Below, one piece after another: positions 28,207-37,208 of a DNA stretch of 64,000 nucleotides (within the stretch, counting starts at the first letter, position 1; each line of letters starts with the position of its first letter). The notes beneath the pieces are model-generated. The model was not told the origin of the DNA. It saw only the letters and a list, made by a program, of their open reading frames with translations, and did no database searches. Position numbers and translations under genes: made by a program. Origin of the DNA: Microbulbifer sp. VAAF005 (lineage in GTDB: Bacteria > Pseudomonadota > Gammaproteobacteria > Pseudomonadales > Cellvibrionaceae); assembly GCF_030012985.1 (NCBI RefSeq), contig NZ_CP120233.1, forward strand, positions 5,079,001 through 5,143,000, given 5' to 3'.

Positions 28207-28425
28207 ATGAAAATTATATGTAGATTTTTTCTTGTTGCTGTAATTGTCAGTGTGTCTTTTGCTGGCTCAATACATAAGGATGTGGTTTATGCTTCTGCAT
28301 TTGAAGGAGGAAAAACCCTTTCACAGGAGGCGTTAACGGCCGAGAGTGGCACCTCTGGTACAATGGTGGATAACGTTGGTTATATTATTGGGGCAATAAT
28401 TAAAGCTCTATTGGGAGAGGAGTGA
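28207..28425 (+). CDS. Small secreted peptide candidate
   Basis: A 72-codon gene has AAGAGGA seven bases before ATG 28207. Residues 1-20 look like a signal peptide (MKIICRFFLVAVIVSVSFAG). The rest is short and polar, and ends in an amphipathic or hydrophobic segment (NVGYIIGAIIKALLGEE). I know no family that it belongs to. It stands alone on the edge of the decayed region. It could be an exported peptide or the sole survivor of a lost locus. Confidence 0.45.
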   Translation: MKIICRFFLVAVIVSVSFAGSIHKDVVYASAFEGGKTLSQEALTAESGTSGTMVDNVGYIIGAIIKALLGEE

Positions 28426-28901
28426 TATTTTAACCCGGCGGACTTATGACAAAGTAATAGGTTAAAGTTCCGCTGGGTTATCTCTTGTTGCTGTAGCTAC
28501 TTGCGTACTTAGTCTTTCATGGGTTAATGAAATTTTGTCGAAGGGTAGTGGCAAATTTTGTTATTGTGCAAATAGAAGTCGTCCCCACGTATTGTAATTG
28601 TCACATGCTCAATTTATAAATTTGCAGCCAGTGGATCAGCAGAGTCTTTTTCCTGCCTATTAAGAGTGCTGAAAAACCCGGTATCACCCAAATAATTTTA
28701 TAAAATGAAAGATGATCAATTTGTTGGATGCTGGCTACAGCAGAGTCAGGCTCCAGTTTTAAATCAGGTGTATGCGGTATTTCGAGAATTTTAGTTTTGA
28801 TTGAGAATAGTGTCTCTGTCTGCACAAATTCTGTTATTCTAATGAGTACCGAAGGGCACTCTTAAAGTGGTGTCATTTTGGTGCTCGTAGATTCCTTTCT
28901 T
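28426..28901. other. Non-coding stretch
   Basis: About 475 bases with no supported gene. A 74-codon minus-strand frame (28601-28825) starts with GTG, has no ribosome site and no family resemblance, so I do not call it. Confidence 0.35.
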
Positions 28902-29162
28902 TTATTCTGAATCAAGCTTTTTCAGCAGCCGGATAAATTCTTCAAGTTCTTTGTTACTGGTGGAGTCTACAGAAAATTTATTGTGAAAAAATATGGTGAG
29001 TTTTACTTTGGGGGAGTTGATGAACACTGTATAGCCGTCATAGTCAGTACTGACGGCCAGCCCCTGGTAATGCCATTCATTGCCTTCTTTGAGTCCCTTC
29101 TTTGTCGCTTTATCAAATACCCGCAGCGCTTGTTTAACGTCAATCTTCTGTTCGGCATCCAT
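28902..29162 (-). CDS. DUF3081-like small protein
   Basis: The 86-residue acidic/basic protein resembles the DUF3081 family: ALRVFDKATKKG near the N-terminus, then LAVSTDYDGYTVFI, then VKLTIFFHNKFSVDS, ending in an acidic helix. The function of the family is unknown. It has no signal peptide and lies divergently from the DUF3429 gene. ATG 29162 is the only sensible start. Confidence 0.65.
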   Translation of the reverse strand: MDAEQKIDVKQALRVFDKATKKGLKEGNEWHYQGLAVSTDYDGYTVFINSPKVKLTIFFHNKFSVDSTSNKELEEFIRLLKKLDSE

Positions 29163-29233
29163 TGCTGCTCGCCCTTGCCGCTAAGCTTGTTGCTTTGAGA
29201 TGAAACTGTCTCTGACTTGGAAGCTTAGACGAC

Positions 29234-29698
29234 ATGGACACTGACAGCCATAATTACCCTAAAGTAGATACCCGGTTTTTTGACTGGTTAGCTTATTTTG
29301 GTCTGATTCCATTTGTCGTTGGAATCTTTATGCAGTGGCTGGGGTTATCGATTTTGGGGGTGACTCCGCGCCTGCTGTTCACGACCTATAGCGCTGTGAT
29401 ACTCAGCTTTCTTTGTGGTGTCTGGTGGGGTGCTGCACTTAATCGGGTGGGGCACCCGCACCGGCTGATGTTGGCGCTGCTTAGCAATCTGGTGACGCTA
29501 TTGGGTTGGGGAGCGTTGCTGATGTTTCGCACTTCCTGGGCGCTTCCAGTGCTGCTGCTCGCTTTTGGCTTTGTTGCCTGGGCTGAGGCTAAGTTGAACC
29601 CTAACTTGCCGGGGCGAGACCAGTATTTCCGCACCCGCAGTATTGTGACTTACTTGGTGATGTTCTGCCATCTGTTTATGATCCTGCTAATCCTTTGA
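29234..29698 (+). CDS. DUF3429 inner-membrane protein
   Basis: These 154 residues contain four to five hydrophobic segments (residues 16-36, 47-66, 76-98, 100-115 and 136-153) with the DUF3429 hallmarks: LAYFGLIPFV near the start, FTTYSAVILSFLCGVWWG in the second segment and FGFVAWAEAK further on. The role is unknown. Start ATG 29234 is the first in frame. The following nitroreductase-like gene is on the same strand about 50 bases later. Confidence 0.8.
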   Translation: MDTDSHNYPKVDTRFFDWLAYFGLIPFVVGIFMQWLGLSILGVTPRLLFTTYSAVILSFLCGVWWGAALNRVGHPHRLMLALLSNLVTLLGWGALLMFRTSWALPVLLLAFGFVAWAEAKLNPNLPGRDQYFRTRSIVTYLVMFCHLFMILLIL

Positions 29699-29751
29699 AA
29701 TGGCATGCGCAAACTAAACTGTTACCAGAGAAGTCATTTGGGGTAGCTTTT

Positions 29752-30380
29752 ATGCAACCGGTTTCCTCTGGAGTGCTCGATCAGTTGTTTAACGAGGCTC
29801 GAACCCATAGTTACTGGCAGGACAGGCCTGTTTCGGAAGCGGTTTTGAAGCGGCTATACGATCTGGTCAGGTTTGGGCCCACTAGCGCCAACTGTTGCCC
29901 CATGCGATTGGTTTTTGTCGTAAGCAAGGAGGCCAAGGAGCGACTTAAACCGGCCCTCAATGAAGGAAATATCAAAAAAACAATGCAAGCCCCGGTGACT
30001 GCAATTGTTGCCTACGATATGCATTTTTATGAGAACCTACCGAGACTTTATCCTCAGACCCCTGCACGGGAATGGTTTGCCGACAATCCGGAATATGCTG
30101 AGGTAACGGCATTTCGTAATAGTTCCCTTCAGGGGGGTACTTTATTTTGGCTGCGCGGGCACTGGGGCTTGATTGCGGACCTATGTCGGGATTTGATAAT
30201 GCGCTGGTCGATGAGGAGTTCTTCAGTAAAAGGTGTTCAGCGCCAGCATTTTTACCTGAGCACTTTCCTGACTGCGTTATTAAATCTAACTTCCTGTGCA
30301 ACCTGGGGTATGGAGAAACTGAAAAGCTGCATCCGCGTAATCCCCGATTGGATTTTGATGAGGCATGTAGGACGTTGTAA
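29752..30380 (+). pseudogene. RutE/HadB-type nitroreductase, frameshifted
   Basis: This is an FMN-dependent malonic-semialdehyde-reductase-like (RutE family) oxidoreductase. From ATG 29752 the frame reads LFNEARTHSYWQDRPVSE, FGPTSANCCPMRLVF, QAPVTAIVAYDMHFYENLP, EWFADNPEYAE and [10 protein letters not shown], all as in RutE. It then runs into unrelated sequence. The rest ([42 protein letters not shown]) is in another frame up to 30380. Adding one G to the six-G run at 30132-30137 joins the two halves into [13 protein letters not shown]. No other rut pyrimidine-degradation genes are nearby, so a general nitroreductase role is as likely. It is either a recent pseudogene or a sequence error. Confidence 0.82.
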
Positions 30381-30577
30381 GTTGATGGGGTCAGTGTATT
30401 CCACACTTGTTGAATAATTTAAATGTCGATTGGTAAAGTTAATGTGTGGTTTGATTATTTTTAAATAATCTCATCAATTAACCTACCTGAGAGAATTTTT
30501 TATTGAGGGATTGTCTTTATCTTTAAGGTACAAGCTAAAAAAGTTGCTCATAGTTGATTTTAATATTGCCATCCAAT

Positions 30578-31033
30578 TTACAGTGGAGGTTTGGATACCA
30601 TTAGATAGACAATAATAATGGTCATGGGAAATGCGATAGCCCCGAGCAGGCACCAAGCCATCATTAGCTTGCGCATTTTATCTAGATTACCGTCTTCTTT
30701 GGCATGTTTACGCAGCTGGTACTGAAGGTAAACGACCGGCAGCCACAACAAGAACACGGTTGCGCTGAGACCGGCGGCCAATTGCAGCCAGGCCTGTAGC
30801 ATCCAGCTAGGATTGATCAGCAGCATACCCACCGCGCTGCCAAATAGACCAATTACCGCTGATCCCGTAAATATCCAGTCTGCCCGTACCGTTTCCCGGC
30901 TGACCCACTGCATGACTTGGGCATTTCCGGACAGCCAGCCCCTCAGGGTGTACCAAGCGATGCCGGTCCCTGTGCCGAGAACGACTATGGCGCAGAGGAT
31001 ATGCAGTGTTTTCAGTATTAGATAGTAATTCAC
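30578..31033 (-). CDS. DUF2269 family membrane protein
   Basis: This 151-residue inner-membrane protein has four hydrophobic helices and matches DUF2269: LKTLHILCAIVVLGTGTGIAW at the N-terminus with the conserved His, RADWIFTGSAVIG in the middle, and LMMAWCLLGAIAFPMTIIIVYLM at the end. The function is unknown; the conserved His has led to suggestions of haem or metal binding. It is a single gene on its strand. Confidence 0.75.
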   Translation of the reverse strand: MNYYLILKTLHILCAIVVLGTGTGIAWYTLRGWLSGNAQVMQWVSRETVRADWIFTGSAVIGLFGSAVGMLLINPSWMLQAWLQLAAGLSATVFLLWLPVVYLQYQLRKHAKEDGNLDKMRKLMMAWCLLGAIAFPMTIIIVYLMVSKPPL

Positions 31034-31162
31034 AGTGCTGCCGGTCAGACTAAAGTTGGAGATAAATTAGTGGCTGCGACCGTTAATTTCAATGTCAATT
31101 ATCGCTGGCTTGATGTCTGCTAGCTCAAGCTAGTAAGACGATGAACGATATGGGGGAGAAAA

Positions 31163-31633
31163 GTGATCTTCCGACCGGAGAAAATTATCAGTGGTGGTCA
31201 GACGGGGGCGGATACCGGAGGCCTGCTGGCGGGGCAGCGCCTGGGAATTGCCACCGGTGGCACAGCACCACAGGGTTACTGGACTGAGATCGGTGATCGG
31301 CCTGATTTTCTGAAAGGACTTGGGCTGATTGAAAACACGTCCCCGGACCTGGAAGAGCGTACTCGTGAGAATATCCGCAACTCCGATGCCACGGTTATCT
31401 TCACAACCAATCCCGGTAGTGATGGCACCCTGTTTACTATTGAGTTCTGCCAGGTATTGGGGAAACCACACTTGGTAGTCAATCCGACTGATGCCGATCG
31501 AGTACAACTGGTGCGCGACTTCATCCTCAAGAACCGTCCGCAGACGCTCAATGTGGCGGGTAACCGTGAATCCAACTCCCAAGGGATTACTGAAATTACC
31601 GCGGAAACCATCGAGAGGGCGCTAACCCGCTGA
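31163..31633 (+). CDS. YpsA/SLOG-like putative molybdenum-carrier protein
   Basis: These 156 residues match the 'putative molybdenum carrier' (cpYpsA) branch of the SLOG/Rossmann superfamily: KIISGGQTGADTGGLLAG with the Gly-rich nucleotide-binding loop, GYWTEIGDRPDF, SDATVIFTTNPGSDGT, GKPHLVV and GNRESNSQGI. Relatives bind nucleotides or nucleotide derivatives; the molybdenum label is historic. The start is GTG 31163, preceded by GGGGGAG. It is a stand-alone gene, convergent with the antiporter gene. Confidence 0.78.
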   Translation: MIFRPEKIISGGQTGADTGGLLAGQRLGIATGGTAPQGYWTEIGDRPDFLKGLGLIENTSPDLEERTRENIRNSDATVIFTTNPGSDGTLFTIEFCQVLGKPHLVVNPTDADRVQLVRDFILKNRPQTLNVAGNRESNSQGITEITAETIERALTR

Positions 31634-31635
31634 GT

Positions 31636-33075
31636 CTAGGGTTCAATGTGCCTCTCAAGATGATGACCCGAGGGGTTGGGTGCGCGCAGGCGCAATTCCA
31701 AGTCCGGGTATTGCCCTACGGAAAACCAGAAGAACAGGCACAGGGCAGCAATTGTGGCAAAGAGAGTGAAGTAGTGAACCCAGGCTGGTTCTGGCCCACC
31801 GGGTAGAAAGTGCTTTTCTTCAACGCTGCGACGGCGATTTAAAATTAGTGCATAAAAAATGACTGTCGCAATCACAAAGATCAGGGACCAGCGGGTTTGT
31901 TGCCCGTCAGATCCCACCAGGGCCACAAGGCAGTACACCGCTGCAATCAGCAAAATCACAGTAAACAGTCCGTACTGCTGAGGCGGCATTTTGCCGTAGG
32001 CCAAAACCCGCAAAGCTACCGCTGAATAGATATAGGGCATCAGCGTCATAATCACAGCGACAGAGGCAATTTTGCCAAACTGCTGGCTGGCCGTTGGCGA
32101 TATGGTGGTAAGTATCAATACAGACATCAACACGGCTACTAGAGTCAATCCGCCGGTAGGCACGCCTTTGTTATTGGTGCGGGCAAATAGTGCTGCAAAC
32201 AGGCCATCATCTGCCGCCGCCTTGGCAGACTGCCCCACCAACAGTATCCAGCCGCCCAATGAACCGATACAGCCAATAGCGGCGCACAGGGTTACGACAT
32301 TGGCCGCAGTATTTCCCAGTGCCAGGCGAGCAGCATCGGCAAAGGGAGCGGAGGAGCTAATTAATTCCTGGTTCGGCAGCATCCCCATAATGACCGATGA
32401 GCTGAGTACATAGGCAATAGAAGCCAGGATAACTCCCCCAACCGTTGCGATTGGGACGTTCTTGGTGGGGTCTTTTACCACTGCGGCGGATACAGAGGCG
32501 GTTTCCACCCCAATAAAGGCCCAGAGCGTGAAGGTCAGGCTGGCCATAATAGCACTGGGGTCGCTTTTGCCTGAGACATTCCAGCTGCTGGTAAAGTTTT
32601 GCTGGTCGAACCAGAACCAGCCAAAAATAGCGGTGCCGAGGATTGGAAGCAAAACCAGGCCGGTGGTGAGGGATTGGATGCGACCGACGGTGCGCGGGCC
32701 CAGTACATTGGCGTAAGTTAGCAGCCAGACCATGGCAACCTGGGCCATGGCAAAAGTCAGTGGGTCTTTTAACGGTGGAAAAAAATGGGTCAGATAGCCC
32801 AGGCCTGCAGTAATCAGCGCAACATTACCGATTACATTGGCCAGCCAGTAAACCAGATTGGTTTGGTAGCCAATGTAATCGCCAAAAGCGCGGCGGGCAT
32901 AGGCATAGGGGCCGCCGGCTGCGGGATAGATAGCGGCGAGCTTGGCAAATACCAGTGCCAGGGAGATAGCGCCGACGATGGTTATCAACCAGCCGATCAA
33001 AGAGATACTGCCGACTGCAGCGAGATTGGCGGGGAGCATAAAAACCCCGGAGCCCATCATATTGCCTGCAACCAT
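31636..33075 (-). CDS. adiC: AdiC-like arginine/agmatine antiporter (APC family)
   Basis: This is an inner-membrane amino-acid/amine exchanger of the APA group (AdiC, PotE, CadB), with about 12 membrane segments. GSGVFMLPANLAAVG in TM1 contains the substrate-binding Gly-rich break; AAGGPYAYARRAFGDYIGYQTN, GPRTVGRIQS and TLWAFIGVETASV (TM6, with the Trp-Ala-Phe region) follow. ATG 33075 is the first legal start, yet codons just upstream in the same frame (KIGLVPATL) match the AdiC N-terminus. The true start may therefore be a rare codon in the preceding 30-45 bases, or the region may carry a sequence error. It is the last gene of the operon after the decarboxylase, a pairing that in E. coli exchanges external arginine for agmatine and exports protons in effect. 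Confidence 0.78.
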   Translation of the reverse strand: MVAGNMMGSGVFMLPANLAAVGSISLIGWLITIVGAISLALVFAKLAAIYPAAGGPYAYARRAFGDYIGYQTNLVYWLANVIGNVALITAGLGYLTHFFPPLKDPLTFAMAQVAMVWLLTYANVLGPRTVGRIQSLTTGLVLLPILGTAIFGWFWFDQQNFTSSWNVSGKSDPSAIMASLTFTLWAFIGVETASVSAAVVKDPTKNVPIATVGGVILASIAYVLSSSVIMGMLPNQELISSSAPFADAARLALGNTAANVVTLCAAIGCIGSLGGWILLVGQSAKAAADDGLFAALFARTNNKGVPTGGLTLVAVLMSVLILTTISPTASQQFGKIASVAVIMTLMPYIYSAVALRVLAYGKMPPQQYGLFTVILLIAAVYCLVALVGSDGQQTRWSLIFVIATVIFYALILNRRRSVEEKHFLPGGPEPAWVHYFTLFATIAALCLFFWFSVGQYPDLELRLRAPNPSGHHLERHIEP

Positions 33076-33125
33076 CAGGGTTGCGGGGACCAGGCCTATT
33101 TTATGCTCCTCTTTGATAGGCGAGC

Positions 33126-35429
33126 CTATGGCGAGTCTCCCCGCAGGGCGTAAATATGATAGTGGCCGTCCTGCACCTCTACTCCGTGGTTATCGTGGGT
33201 AAAGCCTGGAAATTGCTGGTCGAAGGCTTCCAGAGTTCTCAAGTAAATCAATGCCGGACTATCTTCATCGCCAAAATTTTCGCCGGGCATTAGCAGAGGA
33301 ATACCTGGAGGGTAGGGTACAACGCCCGTGGCAGCCGTACGTCCCGGTAACTTGCTTAGCGGAAGCATTTCCACATCGCCGCGAACCAGGGTTTCATAAG
33401 CTTGTACCGGACTGCAGTCAGCTCTAGGTAAGGCTGAAAATCCTGCAGACATTTGCACTGTGGTTTGCAATTTTTTCATGGAAGCAAACATATTGTCTGC
33501 AAGGTCGCGCAGCCCGATATTGCGATAGGCTGGGGACTTTTTTATAAGGTTTGGCAGGCATTCACTTAAGGGCCGGTTGGCATCGAAGTCGCGCTTAAAG
33601 GCCAGTAAAGCATTGATTAGAGTGCCCCACTTACCCTTGGTAATACCGATAGAAAACAGGAACAAAATCGTAAAATCGGTAGTTTTCTCCACGATAATGC
33701 CGAGGTTGTCCAGGTATTTACTGACGATGTTGGCAGGTATTCCAGATGCAGACAGTTTGCCATCAGGGTTTATCCCCGGGGTGGTAATCGATACTTTAAT
33801 CGGGTCCAACATGCAGTAATCTGGCTCAATATCACCAAATCCATGCCATGACTCGCCGGGGCCTAATAACCAGCAGCTGGGCTCATGACACAGGAGTTCT
33901 GCTGGGGCGCTGTGAAAGGCGTAGTTGTGCCCGTTACTGGGGTCGGTGACATGCTCGGGCTGCCAACCTCCGAAGAACCATTCTTCTTTATCGCGATACT
34001 CCTGTTGCAAACGGGCCAATACTTGTCGGAACGCTACGGCCTCAGCAATTGACTCCTCTGTTAATGCTTTTCCACCCGGTCCATCCATCATTGCTGCGCT
34101 CACATCATTGGAGGCCATGATGGAATAAAGTGGGGAGGTTGAGGCATGCATCATGAATGCTTCATTAAAGCGCCCATGCTCAATGGGTTTACGCCCATCG
34201 CGAATGTGAATCATCGATGCCTGGGACAATGCGGCGAGTAACTTATGTGTTGACTGAGTGGCAAATTTGCTCGGGCCATTTTTCGTGTCGGTTTCTCCCA
34301 AATCGTACATTGCGAAGCGATCTCGATAGATAGGATTAAATCGAGCGTATGAGTACCAGGCTTCGTCAAAGTGCAGGCGATCAACGGACTCGCCGAGAAG
34401 TTCTTCCACTCTGCGCACGTTGTAACAGAGACCGTCGTAGGTGGAATTAGTAATGACTGCGTGAACGGCACGGGAGTTTTTGGCGTGCTTGGACAACGGG
34501 TTTTGCCGAATAGCATTGGCAACAGAGCTGGCCGTCAACTGTTGGGGAGGGACAGGGCCTATGAGGCCGTAGTTGTTGCGTAGGGGAATCAGGTAGGTTG
34601 GAACTGCACCTGACATGGTGATCGCGTGTTCGACGGATTTATGGCAGTTTCGATCGCACAGAGCCAATTGCCCCCGGGTAACCGATGCCATCAATATCAC
34701 TCTATTGGATGTCGAAGAGCCATTGGTTACATAGTAAGTGCGATCCGCACCAAATACTTTTGCTGCATATTGCTCTCCCTTGGCAATGGGGCCCGAGTGA
34801 TCCAAAAGCGATCCCAACTCTGTTACAGAAACAGAGAGGTCCGAGCGCAACATATTTTCCCCAAAGAAATCGTAAAAAGCGCGACCCGCAGGGGATTTGA
34901 GAAAAGCTGTTCCCCCAGTATGGCCGGGTGTGTGCCACGAATATTCATGGACCCGGGCAAAGTGGGTCAGGGCGCGAAACATGGGGGGAAGAATGGCGTG
35001 GCGGTATCTTTCAATCGCACTCTGGATGCGACCGCCGATAAAGGTCGGAGTATCTTCCAGCATCCAGATAAAATCGTTGGCTAATTCCAGGGCCCGTCGC
35101 GGCATGTTGCTGACAGTCTGCTGATCTGCCAGAAGGAATACCGGCATTTGGGGATTGCGGGCGCGAAGTTCTTCCAATACAACCAGCGTGGGGCATTTCG
35201 CTTCACCGGGCAGGGTCCAATTAATCAGCAGGCATTGGATTGCGGTGTTAGTGCTCAGTATGGCGCAGGCATCACTACCGCTGGTGGTTGTTATTACGTC
35301 AATTTTTCGCTCTGATAACTCTGCCTGTAGCCTCATGGCGGCGCGGCCGGGAGCGCTGTTGTCGTCGACTTCACTGCTGGCGATCAGGGCCAGCATGCTG
35401 TTATGGCGTTGCTGTCCGAAATGATGCAT
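33126..35429 (-). CDS. Orn/Lys/Arg decarboxylase, arginine-type (AdiA-like)
   Basis: This is a 767-residue PLP-dependent fold-type I decarboxylase. An N-terminal receiver-like wing domain (about 1-130) precedes the large PLP domain with SWHTPGHTGGTAF, GDRTYYVTNGSSTSNRV-type loop, HFDEAWYSYARF and the cofactor lysine in TQSTHKLLAALSQAS (about Lys396). A C-terminal domain ends the protein. The size and the adjacent AdiC-like antiporter favour arginine as substrate (product agmatine), which consumes a proton in the cytoplasm. Lysine or ornithine cannot be excluded from sequence alone. It lies 41 bases after poxB. The ATG 35429 has only a weak ribosome site, consistent with coupling to poxB. Confidence 0.82.
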   Translation of the reverse strand: MHHFGQQRHNSMLALIASSEVDDNSAPGRAAMRLQAELSERKIDVITTTSGSDACAILSTNTAIQCLLINWTLPGEAKCPTLVVLEELRARNPQMPVFLLADQQTVSNMPRRALELANDFIWMLEDTPTFIGGRIQSAIERYRHAILPPMFRALTHFARVHEYSWHTPGHTGGTAFLKSPAGRAFYDFFGENMLRSDLSVSVTELGSLLDHSGPIAKGEQYAAKVFGADRTYYVTNGSSTSNRVILMASVTRGQLALCDRNCHKSVEHAITMSGAVPTYLIPLRNNYGLIGPVPPQQLTASSVANAIRQNPLSKHAKNSRAVHAVITNSTYDGLCYNVRRVEELLGESVDRLHFDEAWYSYARFNPIYRDRFAMYDLGETDTKNGPSKFATQSTHKLLAALSQASMIHIRDGRKPIEHGRFNEAFMMHASTSPLYSIMASNDVSAAMMDGPGGKALTEESIAEAVAFRQVLARLQQEYRDKEEWFFGGWQPEHVTDPSNGHNYAFHSAPAELLCHEPSCWLLGPGESWHGFGDIEPDYCMLDPIKVSITTPGINPDGKLSASGIPANIVSKYLDNLGIIVEKTTDFTILFLFSIGITKGKWGTLINALLAFKRDFDANRPLSECLPNLIKKSPAYRNIGLRDLADNMFASMKKLQTTVQMSAGFSALPRADCSPVQAYETLVRGDVEMLPLSKLPGRTAATGVVPYPPGIPLLMPGENFGDEDSPALIYLRTLEAFDQQFPGFTHDNHGVEVQDGHYHIYALRGDSP

Positions 35430-35470
35430 GAGTGCCGCACAAACCTTTTGTTGTGGCCTGCTAAAAAGTC

Positions 35471-37183
35471 TCAGCGCAGGAAATTGTCTCGCAAAAGATC
35501 TACCACCTCATCGGCGCGGCCGTTGAGTATTGCCTTAAGTCCGAACAGTGCGGTGGAGGTGACTTGCTGCGCCGTAACTTCTGGTGGCATCACCAGTTCC
35601 ACGCGGTTGGTCGGTACGCTGAGTAGCGCCGGTCCGTCAGTGGCGAGCCAGCGCTTCATGCTGTCCTCAAGCTGATCCGCACTCTCGATACTGGCACCAC
35701 TGATGCCACAAGCTTCGGCAACGCGGCCGAAGTCCGGGTTATGTAAGTCGGTATAGCTGTCGAGTAGTCCTTCAATGCGCTGCTCCATCTCTACGAAGCC
35801 GAGGGAGTGATTGTTAAATACCAGGACTTTTAATGGGATTTTTTCTTGCACCAGTGTCAGCAGGTCCCCCATTAACATGGTCATACCACCGTCGCCGCAC
35901 ATAGCGATGACCTGGCGCCCGGGATAGGCTTTGGCCATGCCAAGCGCCTGGGGGTAGGCGTTGGCCATGGTGCCGTGGGAAAGGCTGGTAAGAAATGAGC
36001 GTTTGCCGTTGGCAGTGAGATCGCGGAGCATCCAAACCATACAGGCGCCGCCATCGGCGGTAAACACGGCATCCTCATCGGCCAGCTTGTTGAGCGTCTG
36101 AGCGACAAATTGAGGGTGAATCAGGCTGGGGTCTTTCTCTTTGCCGCGGCTTTTCATCTCTTCCCGATCTTTTTTGTATCGTTCGAGAAGGTCATTAAGG
36201 AAGGTACTGTCGGTGCGGGCCTTTAATCGGGGCAAGAGGGCTTCAATGGTTGGACCCACATGCCCAACCAGGCCCATATCCACAGGAGCGCGTCGCCCCA
36301 GGTGCGGCGCTTCCGCATCAATTTGAATAATGGTGGCTTTTTCTGGGTAGAACTGGGTGTAGGCAAAATCGGTACCCAGGCATAGTAACAGGTCACAAGT
36401 CTCCATGGCCCGGTAGCCTGCGGGATTGCCGAGAATCCCGGTCATGCCCACATGGCAGGGGTTGTCGTATTCGAGAAACTCTTTCGACTTGGTGGTGTGG
36501 GCAATAGGAGCGGCCAGGTGTTGTCCCAATTTTATTACTTCATCGTGAGCGTGACGGCAGCCGATACCGCCGTAAATAGTGATATTTTTTGCGGCGTTGA
36601 TTTTCTTTGCCAGGGCGTCGAGTTCAGAGTCAGACGGACGCGCTAGCCATTCAGGGCGATGTACTGACCAGGGCAGACTGTCTTTGCTCTTCTCCTTGAA
36701 CAAGTCGCCGCTGATTTGCACCACCGCGACTCCACCGCGAGTAAGCGCAGTTTGTGCAGCCTGCACAATCATTCGACGGGCTTGCTCCGGGTGGGTCATG
36801 GTTTCACAGAAGACCGAACACTGTTCGTAGAGCTTTTGCTGGTCCACTTCCTGTGGATAGCCGAACCCCTGTTCCGCACGGTCAATGCGGGAGGCAATCA
36901 GTACCACCGGGGCGCCATTGCGATGGCTTTCAAATATGCCGTTGATAAAGTGCAGGCTGCCGGGCCCGGCAGTTCCGGCGCAGACGCTCAGCTCACCGGT
37001 AAGGTAAGACTCACCCCCAGCGGCGAAAGCGCCCACTTCCTCATGGCGCACATGTATCCACTCCAAATCGGAAGTGCGCACCGCTGATGTGAAGTGATTG
37101 ATGGTATCGCCGACAATGCCGTAACACCGTTTGGCGCCGGCCTTGACCAGTGTATCGACAATAATTTCTGAAACGGTCTGCAT
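35471..37183 (-). CDS. poxB: Pyruvate dehydrogenase (quinone) / pyruvate oxidase
   Basis: PoxB is a peripheral membrane ThDP- and FAD-dependent enzyme that turns pyruvate into acetate and CO2 and passes electrons to quinone. The 570-residue frame has the catalytic Glu in HVRHEEVGAFAA, the central FAD domain (GGIGCRHAHDEV...), and the ThDP/Mg motif GDGGMTMLMGDLLT...VFNN. ATG 37183 has TGGAG at the right distance; GTG 37195 is a poorer alternative. In E. coli poxB is a stationary-phase, RpoS-controlled gene. Its position 25 bases after the glutamate-synthase-like gene and 41 bases before the decarboxylase suggests joint control under acid or slow growth. Confidence 0.9.
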   Translation of the reverse strand: MQTVSEIIVDTLVKAGAKRCYGIVGDTINHFTSAVRTSDLEWIHVRHEEVGAFAAGGESYLTGELSVCAGTAGPGSLHFINGIFESHRNGAPVVLIASRIDRAEQGFGYPQEVDQQKLYEQCSVFCETMTHPEQARRMIVQAAQTALTRGGVAVVQISGDLFKEKSKDSLPWSVHRPEWLARPSDSELDALAKKINAAKNITIYGGIGCRHAHDEVIKLGQHLAAPIAHTTKSKEFLEYDNPCHVGMTGILGNPAGYRAMETCDLLLCLGTDFAYTQFYPEKATIIQIDAEAPHLGRRAPVDMGLVGHVGPTIEALLPRLKARTDSTFLNDLLERYKKDREEMKSRGKEKDPSLIHPQFVAQTLNKLADEDAVFTADGGACMVWMLRDLTANGKRSFLTSLSHGTMANAYPQALGMAKAYPGRQVIAMCGDGGMTMLMGDLLTLVQEKIPLKVLVFNNHSLGFVEMEQRIEGLLDSYTDLHNPDFGRVAEACGISGASIESADQLEDSMKRWLATDGPALLSVPTNRVELVMPPEVTAQQVTSTALFGLKAILNGRADEVVDLLRDNFLR

Positions 37184-37208
37184 AGCAGTCTCCACAGATT
37201 GGGTGGGG

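Noticed and set aside
28601..28825. A 74-codon minus-strand frame
   Set aside because: It has a GTG start without ribosome site, no domain, and no conserved context.
29752..30380. rut pyrimidine-degradation operon
   Set aside because: Only a RutE-like protein is present; no other rut gene is found nearby, so pathway assignment is unsupported.
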